DNA from: Anagrus nilaparvatae
Taxonomy: Eukaryota > Arthropoda > Insecta > Hymenoptera > Mymaridae
NCBI GenBank assembly: GCA_022575985.1
Contig: JAKSXM010000014.1
Span: 6,510,001 to 6,574,000, forward strand
Direction: 5' to 3'
DNA: 64,000 nt
The notes beneath the pieces are model-generated. The model was not told the DNA's origin, searched no databases, and saw only the letters and a program-made list of their open reading frames with translations. Each line of letters opens with the position of its first letter. Positions within the stretch are counted from its first letter, which is position 1. Positions 9,555 to 20,199 of this stretch are shown one piece after another. The translations under genes and the position numbers were made by a program.

Positions 9555-12500
9555 ATGTTAAAACAAAAAAAGAAACCAATCAATTTTTTTTCAACTTTTT
9601 TCAATTCTTGGTTATCGAATAATTTCATTTTTTGTTATGAAGATAATAATAATTTAATAAATGTTCAAGAAGAAAAAAAAGGTATTTAACATTATTTTAG
9701 TAAGTTAAATTTTAATGTATTACGTTTCTATAATTTATTTATATCTAAAATGAAAATAATATTTTTCAAATTAAAATTTAGCACTCTAGATAGTAATAGT
9801 TTTAAAATAAAAACTCTTCGAATAAATGAAACATATTTTTAAGACTAAATAAAGCAAGTAAAGCTTTATTTATCGTTTATTTATAAATTATAATTTGCAT
9901 TAATGATGTTTAGCTGTTAAAAGGGGTAGGCCAAAATTACCTTATGAGGTTTGTTCAAAATCAACTAAATATAGACGAATATGTTATTTAAAAAATAATA
10001 ACAGCTCCGAAGAAATATATGGAGCAGCCAAATTTTTAATGAGAGCTGATGGTAACAAAATAGGTGCAAAAATTTTCGATAGAATAGCCAACAAAGAACT
10101 TGCAAATATATTTTTAAAAGAAATAGAAGGAAATAAAAAAATTTCTGTAAATAAAGCTTTGTCTTTGTTAATTGAAGCAGATTTGTCAGTAACAGACTAT
10201 CAAAAAATTCGCCTGATTTCTCCTGAATCTCGGGAAATATTTCCAGTTTATAAAAAGGTAAATATATATATGGGTAGATTTAAATAAAGTGTGGATGAAA
10301 TGTATGGTTGGTCCTTCAAAACTGCCCCAAAAGTATTATAAAAAAAATAAGAAAAATAAGGGATAATTTTTTTTATTTTTTCTGTTAAAAACTACCATTA
10401 ACATGAAAAACTTTTTCCTCTAAGTTCCGCATAGGAAATTTCCCTGGGTATCCGATTCCAGGGTCAAAAAATTTTTTTGAGCAGCGCATGCGCGAGAAAT
10501 AGCTAAGGTAGGCTGTTTTTTTCAGAAGTCGATTGTTCAAATTTCTCAAATGCCTGGAAAGTGAAAGATAGTGAAAAATCTTCTAACCAGGCTTATATTT
10601 TTCCTCGAACTTTATATTTTTTGTCAAAAAAAGAATTTTGATGAGACATTGTATTTCGAGAGCTCTAGATAAAAAAATAGCAGCTTTAAAAAGTTTTTTA
10701 CAAATTTAGAATTTCCCGCAATTAAAAATTTGACCTGAAATTTGGCTTCCGCGGGAAATTTAACATAAGGGTAAGGATATTTTTTCATGTTTTAAAGAGC
10801 TTTTATGTTAAAACAGCAAAATAATAATGAATTTTCTGATTAATTTATAATTAATTTATAACTAATTTAATTTTGATTAATTTAGTATAATTTAAAAAAT
10901 AAAAAAATTCCTTAAAAAAATGAGATATTTTAATCTTTCAATTTAAAATTTCGCTACTTTAAAATTATCCCTCAAATTTCTTACTTTTTTTTACAAAAGT
11001 CCAAAACACAAAAATGGCTGCCAAAAATCAAGATTTCGCTCTGGGAGTCTAAAAATTAGGCTGCTGACTTATTTTTGGTAGTACTTTCATAAACAAAATA
11101 CTTTGGGGCAGTTTTAAAGACCTAACTATACATTTCATACACACTTCATTTAAATCTAGCCATATATACTTTTTACATTAAATTTACAAAAACTAGTTTA
11201 TTTTCAAAAAATTTGCAAATTCTAGAAAAAAATTGTTTAATATTTTACTGAATGTAAAAAAAAATTGTGAATTATGCTGATATTTCGGGAAACAAAATTT
11301 TTTTGTAATTTAACATCTATAATTAACATCCATTAACATCTATATTATAAAAATCAATAAAATTTTAAAAAGCGCAATATTAATTTATAATAAAAATAAT
11401 CATAATATTTACATATTTATTTTAGACAGAACAAGCAAAAAAACAATGCTATCCAGAAAACATTCAAATAAATGAATGGATGTGTCAAATTCCGTTACAA
11501 TCTTTATTAGATCACACAGCTAAGCGTTTATTATTACTTCTTAAAATAAATTTTTCCAGCAACACCATATGCAATTTGCTTTTAAAATTTATAGTTGGAT
11601 TTGATGGAACACAGTGTAATTCTTACAAGCAGAAATGGGATAATAAAAAAAATGATGATCATCATATTTTTTTTACCTCTGTGGTTCCGTTTGAATTAAT
11701 AAATAACGACACAAAAGAAGTTTTGTGGAGGAATGTTAGGCCTTCTTCTGTCAAGTTATGTAGACCATTAAGGATGCAATTTATTAGAGAAAATGAAGAA
11801 GTTTCGAAAAATGAAGAGAATTGGATTAATAATCAGATTTCTAATTTGAAAGAGTTTGCTACCCCAGATTTTAATTTAAAATATGATCTAAGCATGACTA
11901 TGATCGATGGCAAGGTAAATATTGATTTTATTTTAACATTAATTTGCTTATTATTATATATTAATTATATTTTAGGTTCGAAGCGCTTTGACAGAGACTT
12001 CAACCCAAACATGCCACATTTGCAATATTACAATTTCTCACATGAATAATATCGACAAATTAGTAAAAATGCCAATAAATACAGATGCTTTAAAATATGG
12101 GATTGCAATTCTTCACGCTAATATAAGATTTTTAGAATGCGTTTTACATATAGCTTATCGCCTGGAAGTTCAAAAATGGAGGGTATATTTATTTCTAAAA
12201 ATACTTAAAGAAATTTTATAAATATTATTTCAATTTACGTAAATATTTCACTTTTTATTATTAAATCGCTTTATCATGAAATATGTTCTAGATTCCAAAA
12301 AATATGCAATGTATAATAGACGAGCGTAAAAAAATAATTCAAAATAGGCTACATGAAGAACTTGGAATCCTGGTAGATGTTCCAAAGCAAGGATTTGGAA
12401 ACACTAACGATGGGAATACAGCAAGAACCTTCTTTAACAATGTAGATACTGTATCTAATATAACTGGTAAACTTGTTATTTTTATACGGATTGTTTTGGT

Positions 12501-13164
12501 TTTAATTTGATTTTTATTTAAAAAAAAAAAATTTTAATTTTTTAATTAATTTTTAGGTTTTAATAAAGAATTATTATTAAGATTCAAAGTTATATTATCA
12601 GTAATATCAAATGATTCATATAAAATTAACATCCAAAAGTTTATATAGTTTGGTATTATATGCCAACATCTATCCATATTATTCTAATACATGGACACCA
12701 AATAATTGAAAGCTTCGATTGTCCCTTTGGAATGCTTTCTGAAGAACCTCAGGAAGCTAGAAATAAAAATATAAAACAATATCGTGAATTTCGCGCTCAA
12801 AAAATTGATAGGTAAAATTTTTATTTTTTATGTACGTATATTTTAACTAAAACTTCAGGTTGCTCTTCTTAAATTTTAAAACTAATTAAAAATTATATAT
12901 ATAATAAATTATTTAAATCATATACATTGTTAATAATATAAATTCTAAATCATATAAATGCTTAAATTAGCCAGAAAATAAGTATCAAAGTTATGCTCAT
13001 AATTCATGAAAGTAATTTATTTTTTTGCACAGAGTTTCAACAAATACAGACACTTTTAATCGCCTTTTATTGAGCTCAGATCCTTTATTTCACTCAATAA
13101 AAAATTTCAAAAAAAGAAGTTTGAAGAGTTAACTGAAGATATGAAAAGTCTCTTAATATTTTGA
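9555..13164 (+). pseudogene. RAG1-like (Transib superfamily) transposase, multi-exon, with one frameshift
   Basis: Predicted exons are 9555-9681, 9914-10257, 11426-11914, 11976-12182, 12292-12466, 12557-12811 and 13033-13164, about 560 residues in all. The introns I infer have GT/AG ends, and the phases agree for exons 1 to 6. Exon 2 holds a basic KRGRPKLPYE stretch. The RAG1-type catalytic acids are visible: Asp in GFDGT (exon 3), Asp in MTMIDGK (end of exon 3), and Glu in EEPQEARNK (exon 6). A CHIC pair in exon 4 and the HIILIH pair in exon 6 match the zinc-binding Cys and His pairs of RAG1. RPSSVKLCRPL corresponds to the RAG1 motif before the second Asp. Exon 6 needs a frame change near 12640, and the last exon can be read in two frames, so this copy is probably inactive. 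Exons 1 and 7 are the least certain. Confidence 0.85.
10264..11168. mobile_element. Inverted-repeat element inside intron 2 of the transposase gene
   Basis: The left end TATATATGGGTAGATTTAAA and the next 50 bases (GAAATGTATGGTTGG, AAACTGCCCCAAAAGTATT) recur in reverse complement at about 11095-11168, giving TIRs of about 75 bp around a 905-bp body. No transposase frame is present. It explains why this intron (10258-11425, 1.17 kb) is far longer than the others. Confidence 0.75.
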
Positions 13165-13363
13165 AGTATTTAATAGGATTTTTCATTTAAAGAAAAATTT
13201 ACATATCGTGACAAACAATATAAATTTTTTTAATTTTCTATAAATGTGTGTAATATATTCTTATTTATTTTCAATTGTAATATTTAAATTTTTTTTATAC
13301 GTTTATTGTCTACACCATTAGTCTTCAAATCAAAGTAAATTTATCAAAGTTTATAGCGACTTA

Positions 13364-14772
13364 CAAGGGGAGTTCAATACATTCGGATCATCGATTTGGA
13401 CCAAACTTGTAGGTTTGCTTTAGTATGTTGAAAAAACATGCCTGGTACCTTTCGTTCCTTCCAATGGGCCCTTAGAGCCAATATACACACACCCTACGTT
13501 ATCAAAAACTCCAAAAAAGCTAAATTTAAGAATTTAGTCAATAAAAATAAAAATAATGATTTCAATCAGTCTAATTTGTCTATATTTTTTATGTAAATGA
13601 AAAATAATATTATTTTTTTTCATGTGCATAAAGAATATAGACCAATTGACTCATTTTTAAAGCTTTTTCGCATCGAAAAAACCCAATTTTTTTTAACTTT
13701 TGGCTTAAAAATGTTATGAACAATAAAAATTACACTTTAAATAAATACTACATCACAAGCACATAACAAAAAATAAAACTTTATAAATTATTTCACACTT
13801 CCTTCATAGAATTAGACGTAGAAACTTTTTTATTTACCGATTATTTGAAATAATTGCCTTAAATAACTTATTCAACGAACATTACTCAACTTTCACTTAT
13901 CAATAAATTAATATATCAATAAAAATCAATAAAATAAACATAAATCTTCATATCTATCAGCATTTTAAAGAATTTTATTCCCAATGTGAGTTTAAGGTAC
14001 TGACTGCGCTTATTCTTGATTTAAAACAAAAAGTAAGTTTTTTCCAACCTGGTTAGTAGCTGATAAAAAATTATTGAAGCAACAACAAAAGACACTGGAT
14101 CTACTTTATTTTTTTCTTATTTTATGTATCCAAAATCAAATCTTCCAAATTCAGCTTACGTCCTACCTGTAACAGAAATTTTATCAACCACAAAGAATCA
14201 TTCTTTTACAAAAAATAAAAAAAAAAAGTTTTTTTATTTAAAATTAAAAAAAAAAGACTCATCTGAATCACTGGAGTTTGCTGAAGATTCACATGCACAT
14301 TTTCTTAGCTAAACCTAATAATTTTTCTGCTTCCAGTCATTGTAAATCTAGCCCATTGGTTGCAGTGAACCTGAAAAAAAGAATAATTAATTAATCATTT
14401 TCTTAATTATCACTTAAGATGAATAATATACATACCAATTTTTGAATATTATTCCAATAATACACAAAAAATATCTACAAAAATGCATCAGGATCAAGCT
14501 GCATTTACTAGCACGTACCTTTGTTACCTTGACTTACTCCTGAAATAAAAAATAAATTTTTTTTTGTTAAATTTAAATATTTATTTTATGGTAAATTAGA
14601 AAAATGAATTTTTATTAACAAAAAGATGTGACTAAAAATAATATAATATGTTTGTTTATAACCTGTACGTTACGGCGTGGGCGCCTTCATCGTGCACGAA
14701 GTCGATGGTATCGATTTTAGAGCGCGCATGATTTACGACTGGCACGACACCTATGATGATTAACCACCGCAA
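13364..14772 (+). repeat. Left TIR of the pogo-like element (about 1.4 kb)
   Basis: Matches 17198-18603 in reverse complement with only scattered differences. It includes a 62-codon open frame at 14124-14312, repeated in mirror image at 17655-17843. It also includes a GC-rich 100-bp block near 14664-14765. Confidence 0.9.
14664..14765 (+). other. GC-rich, coding-like block in the left TIR (mirrored at 17205-17306)
   Basis: In a very AT-rich setting this block is GC-rich and is open for about 33 codons ending in a stop, with residues such as GVGAFIVHEVDG and MIYDWHDTYDD. One difference between the two arms, near 14697, changes CAC to CAT, which keeps His in that frame. The opposite strand is also open and ends near a GT donor-like site. 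I do not recognise a family. It may be a captured exon or a chance open stretch. Confidence 0.35.
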
Positions 14773-15118
14773 GTTTTAAAAAAACTTTTTAAATAAAACA
14801 GATCATTTATAAAAAATGATAAATAAATTTATTTATTTTGAATTTCTTATTATAAATATAAATTTTAATTCTTAAGGTTTAAAAAAAAACACAAAAACCG
14901 ATATTTTAAAAACAAATTATTGTATATAATTTTGCAAATCCTTAAATTAATAATGAACAAAAATAATTACTTACAGGACTCATTTGAATAAATAAATTAA
15001 ACATTTTTAAACTTTAATTAATCAACAATTTTACATATTTTTAAACGAGTACTGTACAGAATATTGCTTACATGAAATATTTAAATTTATAGAGTAATAT
15101 TATAGGTATATTTTTATT

Positions 15119-16891
15119 TTACAAATTAATAAAAAATTGATCACAGCTTTTTGGGTGATAATCTATATAATAGCATTTGAAACAACAAAAATCTCTACAC
15201 CAAGAGCATTTGGCAAAGCTTATTGAAGTACAAAATGAGCATTTACTTTTTGGTGGCCTTTCAGGAAAACATACACTGTTTACATTGTCAAAATAATCCC
15301 TGTCAGTAATTAAATGACTTGCATACCATGCGTAAATTATCATATTTCTGAAAGCAGGGGCCGTAATTTGATTATGAACTAGAGCATGAGTTTTTATTGC
15401 ATCCTCTCGAGTGTTTATTTCTTGATCTGTTTCTAATAAATATACGCTATTTTGCAAATTTTTAATAAATATTTTCAATTGTCGATGAAAATATACATCT
15501 AATGGCTGCGAAAAACGTGTACATGAAGGTGGTATCCATTGTAAATTACACGTATTTTCTCCTTTTTCATTAATAAACTTCCTGTAAATATTACTATCTG
15601 CTTGGCCACCCCATGAATCTAACAGTAATAAAAAATATTTATCTTGAACATATGGTTTTATTATCTCTTCGGTGTAAACATTCATCAAATTAGCAGATAG
15701 CTTTCCTGATACAGAGCAAACAATTTTTACATTACCGTATTCTGATTCCAAATTTTTAACTTTTTTAATCACGCGGGGCCCAAAAGAACCTTTAGCCTCT
15801 TGTAAGCACATAAAAACTTTTGGTAGTACTTTACCAGATGCTGTAATTGTATACATTACGGTATAGCTGTGCGTGACTTTATTTAGGTCTCCGATGTAAA
15901 CTTCTACTGACTTGGCACCTTTATAATCTAATGTCCGCAACAGGTTGGATCTATACTCGCAACCCATTTGATCGGTATTGAGCACATAATCTAAATTATA
16001 ATTACCTATTTCTTTTCTGCATTGGGTTTGAAATTCATCAGCAATCGCTTCTATAGTTTTAAGAGATTTTTTCTCTGATGGTTTAATATATCTAGTTATT
16101 TTTCGCTGCCGAATTCGATTTTTTACTTTAAAATAATGGACCCACGTTTTACTAGCATTAAACGAATGACCATGTTGTTTGTATTGTTGGGCAGCTTGTA
16201 AGGCCCAAACTTGCAAAGTTCTTGTACTTACAGGTTTATTCTCGGTTCGAGCATCTTTAAATCTTTTTAGCACCCATTTTTCAACTTCAGCAGCCCTATC
16301 ATGTTTTGTTCCAATATTTTGTATGTCTTTCTTGTATCTGACTATATCATCTTTTCTTGATAAAAAGCCACAACCGTTTTTTTTAAAAGAAATCAGATTC
16401 CATTTCGGAAATCTTTGATAAAGATTAACAGCTTTTATTTTTTTATCTAATGGTATTGTTTTGTACTGCTCTTTATCATCGTCAGGAATGTATCCTTGAG
16501 AATTCGGTTGTGATGGAAATTCGTCTTTTTAAAAAAGAATGTTAAATAAATTTATAAAAATACTTTTTTAATGAATTATTTATTTAATTGATTTAATACC
16601 ATCAGAAGACTCTAATGAAAAATCCAAAAAAGGTTCTTCTTGAACGAAATTAGCACCCGAAGATACTTCATCTTCCAAAAATAATTCATCCGGTTCTAGA
16701 TCAAAATTTTCTATAGCTTTAATAATAGCATCCACCATTTTATTAGCCAATGCTTCCTTTTGCGAGGAATTTACAATTGAAAAATTGTCAGAAATAATTT
16801 CACGATATTTTAAAATTCTTGAACAAAGATTAAAACTCTCACTGACCAAATTTAAATGGAAATCATAGTAACTTTCCTCAACAAAATCCAT
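15119..16891 (-). CDS. Pogo/Tigger-like DDE transposase (two exons)
   Basis: The inferred first exon runs from the ATG at 16891 to about 16610, with a GT donor. The second runs from about 16526, after an AAAAG acceptor, to the stop at 15119. The product is about 560 residues. Exon 1 is acidic with no known domain. Exon 2 starts with a helix-turn-helix/CENP-B-like DNA-binding region (FNASKTWVHYFK), then a DDE_1-type catalytic core: Asp in LNTDQMG, Asp in LLLLDSWGG, and a third Asp in SQPLDVYFHRQ. It ends in a Cys-rich zinc-ribbon-like tail with several CxxC pairs (CSFC, CSWC, CFKC). I see no stop or frameshift in exon 2, so the protein may be intact. The DDE_1 core supports a pogo/Tigger relative, but the long TIRs and possible 3-bp duplication are atypical, so a sister family is possible. 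Confidence 0.8.
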
Positions 16892-17197
16892 AATTTAAAT
16901 TTTCCTGCAGTATAAATTGTTGTAAAATTCTCTCTAAATTCAATATAATAAATAAGTATTTTGAATTTTTACAAAAAGTCACAGCAGTATTAAAAATTGC
17001 ACCACGCAAAGAAAAAATAAAAAAAATATGAGTATATACTTACATAAATAATTTAAAAAATATATACTTCAGTACTTGTTAATATGCATATTATTTTAAT
17101 TTAATAAATAAAAAAAACTTTATGAGTAATTCAGCTAGGTACACAAAACGTACAAATTTGAAGAAAAAAAATATTCAAATTTCAATATTCGAATTTG

Positions 17198-18603
17198 CGG
17201 TGGTTAATCATCATAGGTGTCGTGCCAGTCGTAAATCATGCGCGCTCTAAAATCGATACCATCGACTTCATGCACGATGAAGGCGCCCACGCCGTAACGT
17301 ACAGGTTATAAACAAACATATTATATTATTTTTAGTCACATCTTTTTGTTAATAAAAATTCATTTTTCTAATTTACCATAAAATAAATATTTAAATTTAA
17401 CAAAACAAAATTTATTTTTTATTTCAGGAGTAAGTCAAGGTAACAAAGGTACGTGCTAGTAAATGCAGCTTGATCCTGATGCATTTTTGTAGATATTTTT
17501 TGTGTATTATTGGAATAATATTCAAAAATTGGTATGTATATTATTCATCTTAAGTGATAATTAAGAAAATGATTAATTAATTATTCTTTTTTTCAGGTTC
17601 ACTGCAACCAATGGGCTAGATTTACAATGACTGGAAGCAGAAAAATTATTAGGTTTAGCTAAGAAAATGTGCATGTGAATCTTCAGCAAACTCCAGTGAT
17701 TCAGATGAGTCTTTTTTTTTTAATTTTAAATAAAAAAACTTTTTTTTTTTATTTTTTGTAAAAGAATGATTCTTTGTGGTTGATAAAATTTCTGTTACAG
17801 GTAGGACGTAAGCTGAATTTGGAAGATTTGATTTTGGATACATAAAATAAGAAAAAAATAAAGTAGATCCAGTGTCTTTTGTTGTTGCTTCAATAATTTT
17901 TTATCAGCTACTAACCAGGTTGGAAAAAACTTACTTTTTGTTTTAAATCAAGAATAAGCGCAGTCAGTACCTTAAACTCACATTGGGAATAAAATTCTTT
18001 AAAATGCTGATAGATATGAAGATTTATGTTTATTTTATTGATTTTTATTGATATATTAATTTATTGATAAGTGAAAGTTGAGTAATGTTCGTTGAATAAG
18101 TTATTTAAGGCAATTATTTCAAATAATCGGTAAATAAAAAAGTTTCTACGTCTAATTCTATGAAGGAAGTGTGAAATAATTTATAAAGTTTTATTTTTTG
18201 TTATGTGCTTGTGATGTAGTATTTATTTAAAGTGTAATTTTTATTGTTCATAACATTTTTAAGCCAAAAGTTAAAAAAAATTGGGTTTTTTCGATGCGAA
18301 AAAGCTTTAAAAATGAGTCAATTGGTCTATATTCTTTATGCACATGAAAAAAAATAATATTATTTTTCATTTACATAAAAAATATAGACAAATTAGACTG
18401 ATTGAAATCATTATTTTTATTTTTATTGACTAAATTCTTAAATTTAGCTTTTTTGGAGTTTTTGATAACGTAGGGTGTGTGTATATTGGCTCTAAGGGCC
18501 CATTGGAAGGAACGAAAGGTACCAGGCATGTTTTTTCAACATACTAAAGCAAACCTACAAGTTTGGTCCAAATCGATGATCCGAATGTATTGAACTCCCC
18601 TTG
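17198..18603 (-). repeat. Right TIR of the pogo-like element (about 1.4 kb)
   Basis: Reverse complement of 13364-14772 with about 99 percent identity by eye, including the mirrored 62-codon frame at 17655-17843. Such high identity points to a recent insertion or to gene conversion between arms. Confidence 0.9.
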
Positions 18604-18982
18604 TTAATTATACAAAAAAATAAAGAAATTTTTTTTTGATATTTAGTTATGTATAATATTTTATAAAAACTAACTCTCTTTTTTTTTCGTAAAAGCAAAT
18701 AATATTAATTAAAAATATTTTAAAACTAAAATTTCAATATATATTTGTTTATAATATATATATTTAAATATATATATGTATACTTTATTATATTTATAAT
18801 ATATTTTATAAAATATATACAAATTTGCGTACTTAAGTGATTTAATGTAAAATGATATTTAGATAATCATTTGGAAGTATTTTTTTCCCAAAGATTACTT
18901 TAGTAAAATAATTATAAATTTAATATATAAAAAAAATATTCTATGTATTGTAATTAAATATTGTACGAAATAAAAAACATTA

Positions 18983-19812
18983 TAAATGTATATATGTAAT
19001 TATTACATAAAATTTCTAAAAAATCATAATACAAACCCATCTAAAACTATAAAACCTAGAAAAATAAACAGGCACACACACACAAACATTATAAATGTAT
19101 ATATGTAATTATTACATAAAATTTCTAAAAAAATCATAATACAAACACATCTAAAACTATAAAACCTAGAAAAATAAACAGACACACATACACACACACA
19201 CACACACACATTAACAATCATAATTATAAATATTAATTTTCTTATATACTTATTTGTTGCTAAGAATTCAGATTAAAACACTTATTTACACTGAGAAATA
19301 CACATACACAAGCACACGAGCACACAATTATATACAGTTGTGTCAAAAAATATTGAGAGACATTTAAAATAATACTTTTTTAAGTTTCAGAATAAAATTT
19401 AAGCAACAAATGTTAATTTTTCACATTTTTTTTTCGTATTTTTTAGTTAATTTAAGGTTTTTTACTAACACATATAAACGTGGCACATATACTTATTTAT
19501 TTGCACCTGGAAACTTTTTTCGATTATTTCTAACCTAAATACTCCCAATTTTACATACAGTCTTGATAAAAAAGTATTTTATTCGTTTAAATTAATTAAT
19601 AACTTTACCAATTTATACTGTATTTTTTCTACTTTTTTTTAAGATTTCGACCTCCATAAAAAATTAAAAAAAAAAAAATTTTTTTAATTTGTGGTAGCCT
19701 ATCATTTAAAATACATGTCTCCGGAAGTTTTTTCTCAGCCAGAATTTTCTTTTATTTAAAATTGGTGTGAAGCCGATTTTCGAACTTTTTTTATCCCTTA
19801 TATCACACTGTG
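18983..19812 (-). repeat. Right TIR of the Transib-like element
   Basis: Reverse complement of 8163-8917, with an extra segment of about 70 bp near 19295-19400 and a partial duplication of the 110-bp block next to the microsatellite (19024-19090 and 19100-19190). The terminus carries CACAGTG (19806-19812 in reverse), a 23-nt spacer and CGAAAATCG (19774-19782 in reverse). Between 18604 and 18982 lies AT-rich element interior without a recognisable frame. Confidence 0.8.
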
Positions 19813-19905
19813 CGCCGCTTCTCACGCGCTTATACTCTGTGCGCACACGCACGCATACATATTAACCTATATTAATATGTGTATTATAAAATGTAATATT
19901 TAACA
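19813..19905 (-). repeat. Proximal part of the BEL 3' LTR
   Basis: In reverse complement it starts TGTTAAATATT and runs to GAGAAGCGGCG, where the Transib-like element interrupts it. It matches the first part of the intact LTR at 27641-27904. Joined with 8017-8157, the LTR would be about 235 bp. Confidence 0.8.
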
Positions 19906-19918
19906 TTCTCCACCCTTT
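19906..19918 (-). promoter_or_regulatory. Polypurine tract of the minus-strand BEL element
   Basis: The reverse complement reads AAAAGGGTGGAGA directly before TGTTA of the LTR. The plus-strand copy has AAAAGGGGGGAGAA at the equivalent place (27627-27640). Confidence 0.75.
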
Positions 19919-20199
19919 TAATTTATTTGCAGAGAAAATAAATTAATAATTAAAAATTTACTAGTTTATGTACATATTTAAAAAATTATCCCATATTGTT
20001 TTTAAACAAGAATAAATTGTTATACACATATTTTACAAAAATAAATAAATAAAATATTGTATACATCTTTTTTTTTAAACAGTTTTTACGTAAAATATAT
20101 TTTAAAATTATCACACATATATTCAATTAATTTTTTACACATAGTTTTGATTAATTGCACTTTAATACAATAGAAATATTTATAAATTTGTGTCATCTA

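Larger units (their letters stand above)
13364..18603 (-). mobile_element. Pogo-like DNA transposon with 1.4-kb terminal inverted repeats
   Basis: The ends read CAAGGGGAGTTCAATAC on both sides in inverted orientation. The left arm 13364-14772 and right arm 17198-18603 are nearly identical by eye. The unique middle (14773-17197) carries a two-exon DDE transposase on the minus strand. The flanks are TTA on each side, so the duplication may be TTA or, with a one-base change, the TA expected for Tc1/mariner/pogo relatives. It lies inside the Transib-like element, after the end of the RAG1-like gene, and is therefore younger. Confidence 0.85.
8163..19812 (+). mobile_element. Transib/RAG1-like DNA transposon, 11.65 kb including nested insertions
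   Basis: Both ends carry the inverted repeat CACAGTGTGATATAAGGGAT, followed by near-identical sequence for more than 750 bp. Flanking bases are CGCCG on both sides (8158-8162 and 19813-19817). A 5-bp GC-rich duplication with a CACAGTG-like end is characteristic of the Transib/RAG superfamily. The element contains a multi-exon transposase gene on the plus strand (9555-13164). It is interrupted by a pogo-like element (13364-18603) and a smaller inverted-repeat element in an intron (10264-11168). Without these it would be about 5.5 kb. It sits in the 3' LTR of a minus-strand BEL element. No RAG2-like (kelch) frame was seen. Confidence 0.85.

Noticed and set aside
13165..19812. A RAG2-like partner gene in the Transib-like element
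   Set aside because: The remaining DNA outside the nested pogo-like element has no frame of useful length and no kelch-like motif.
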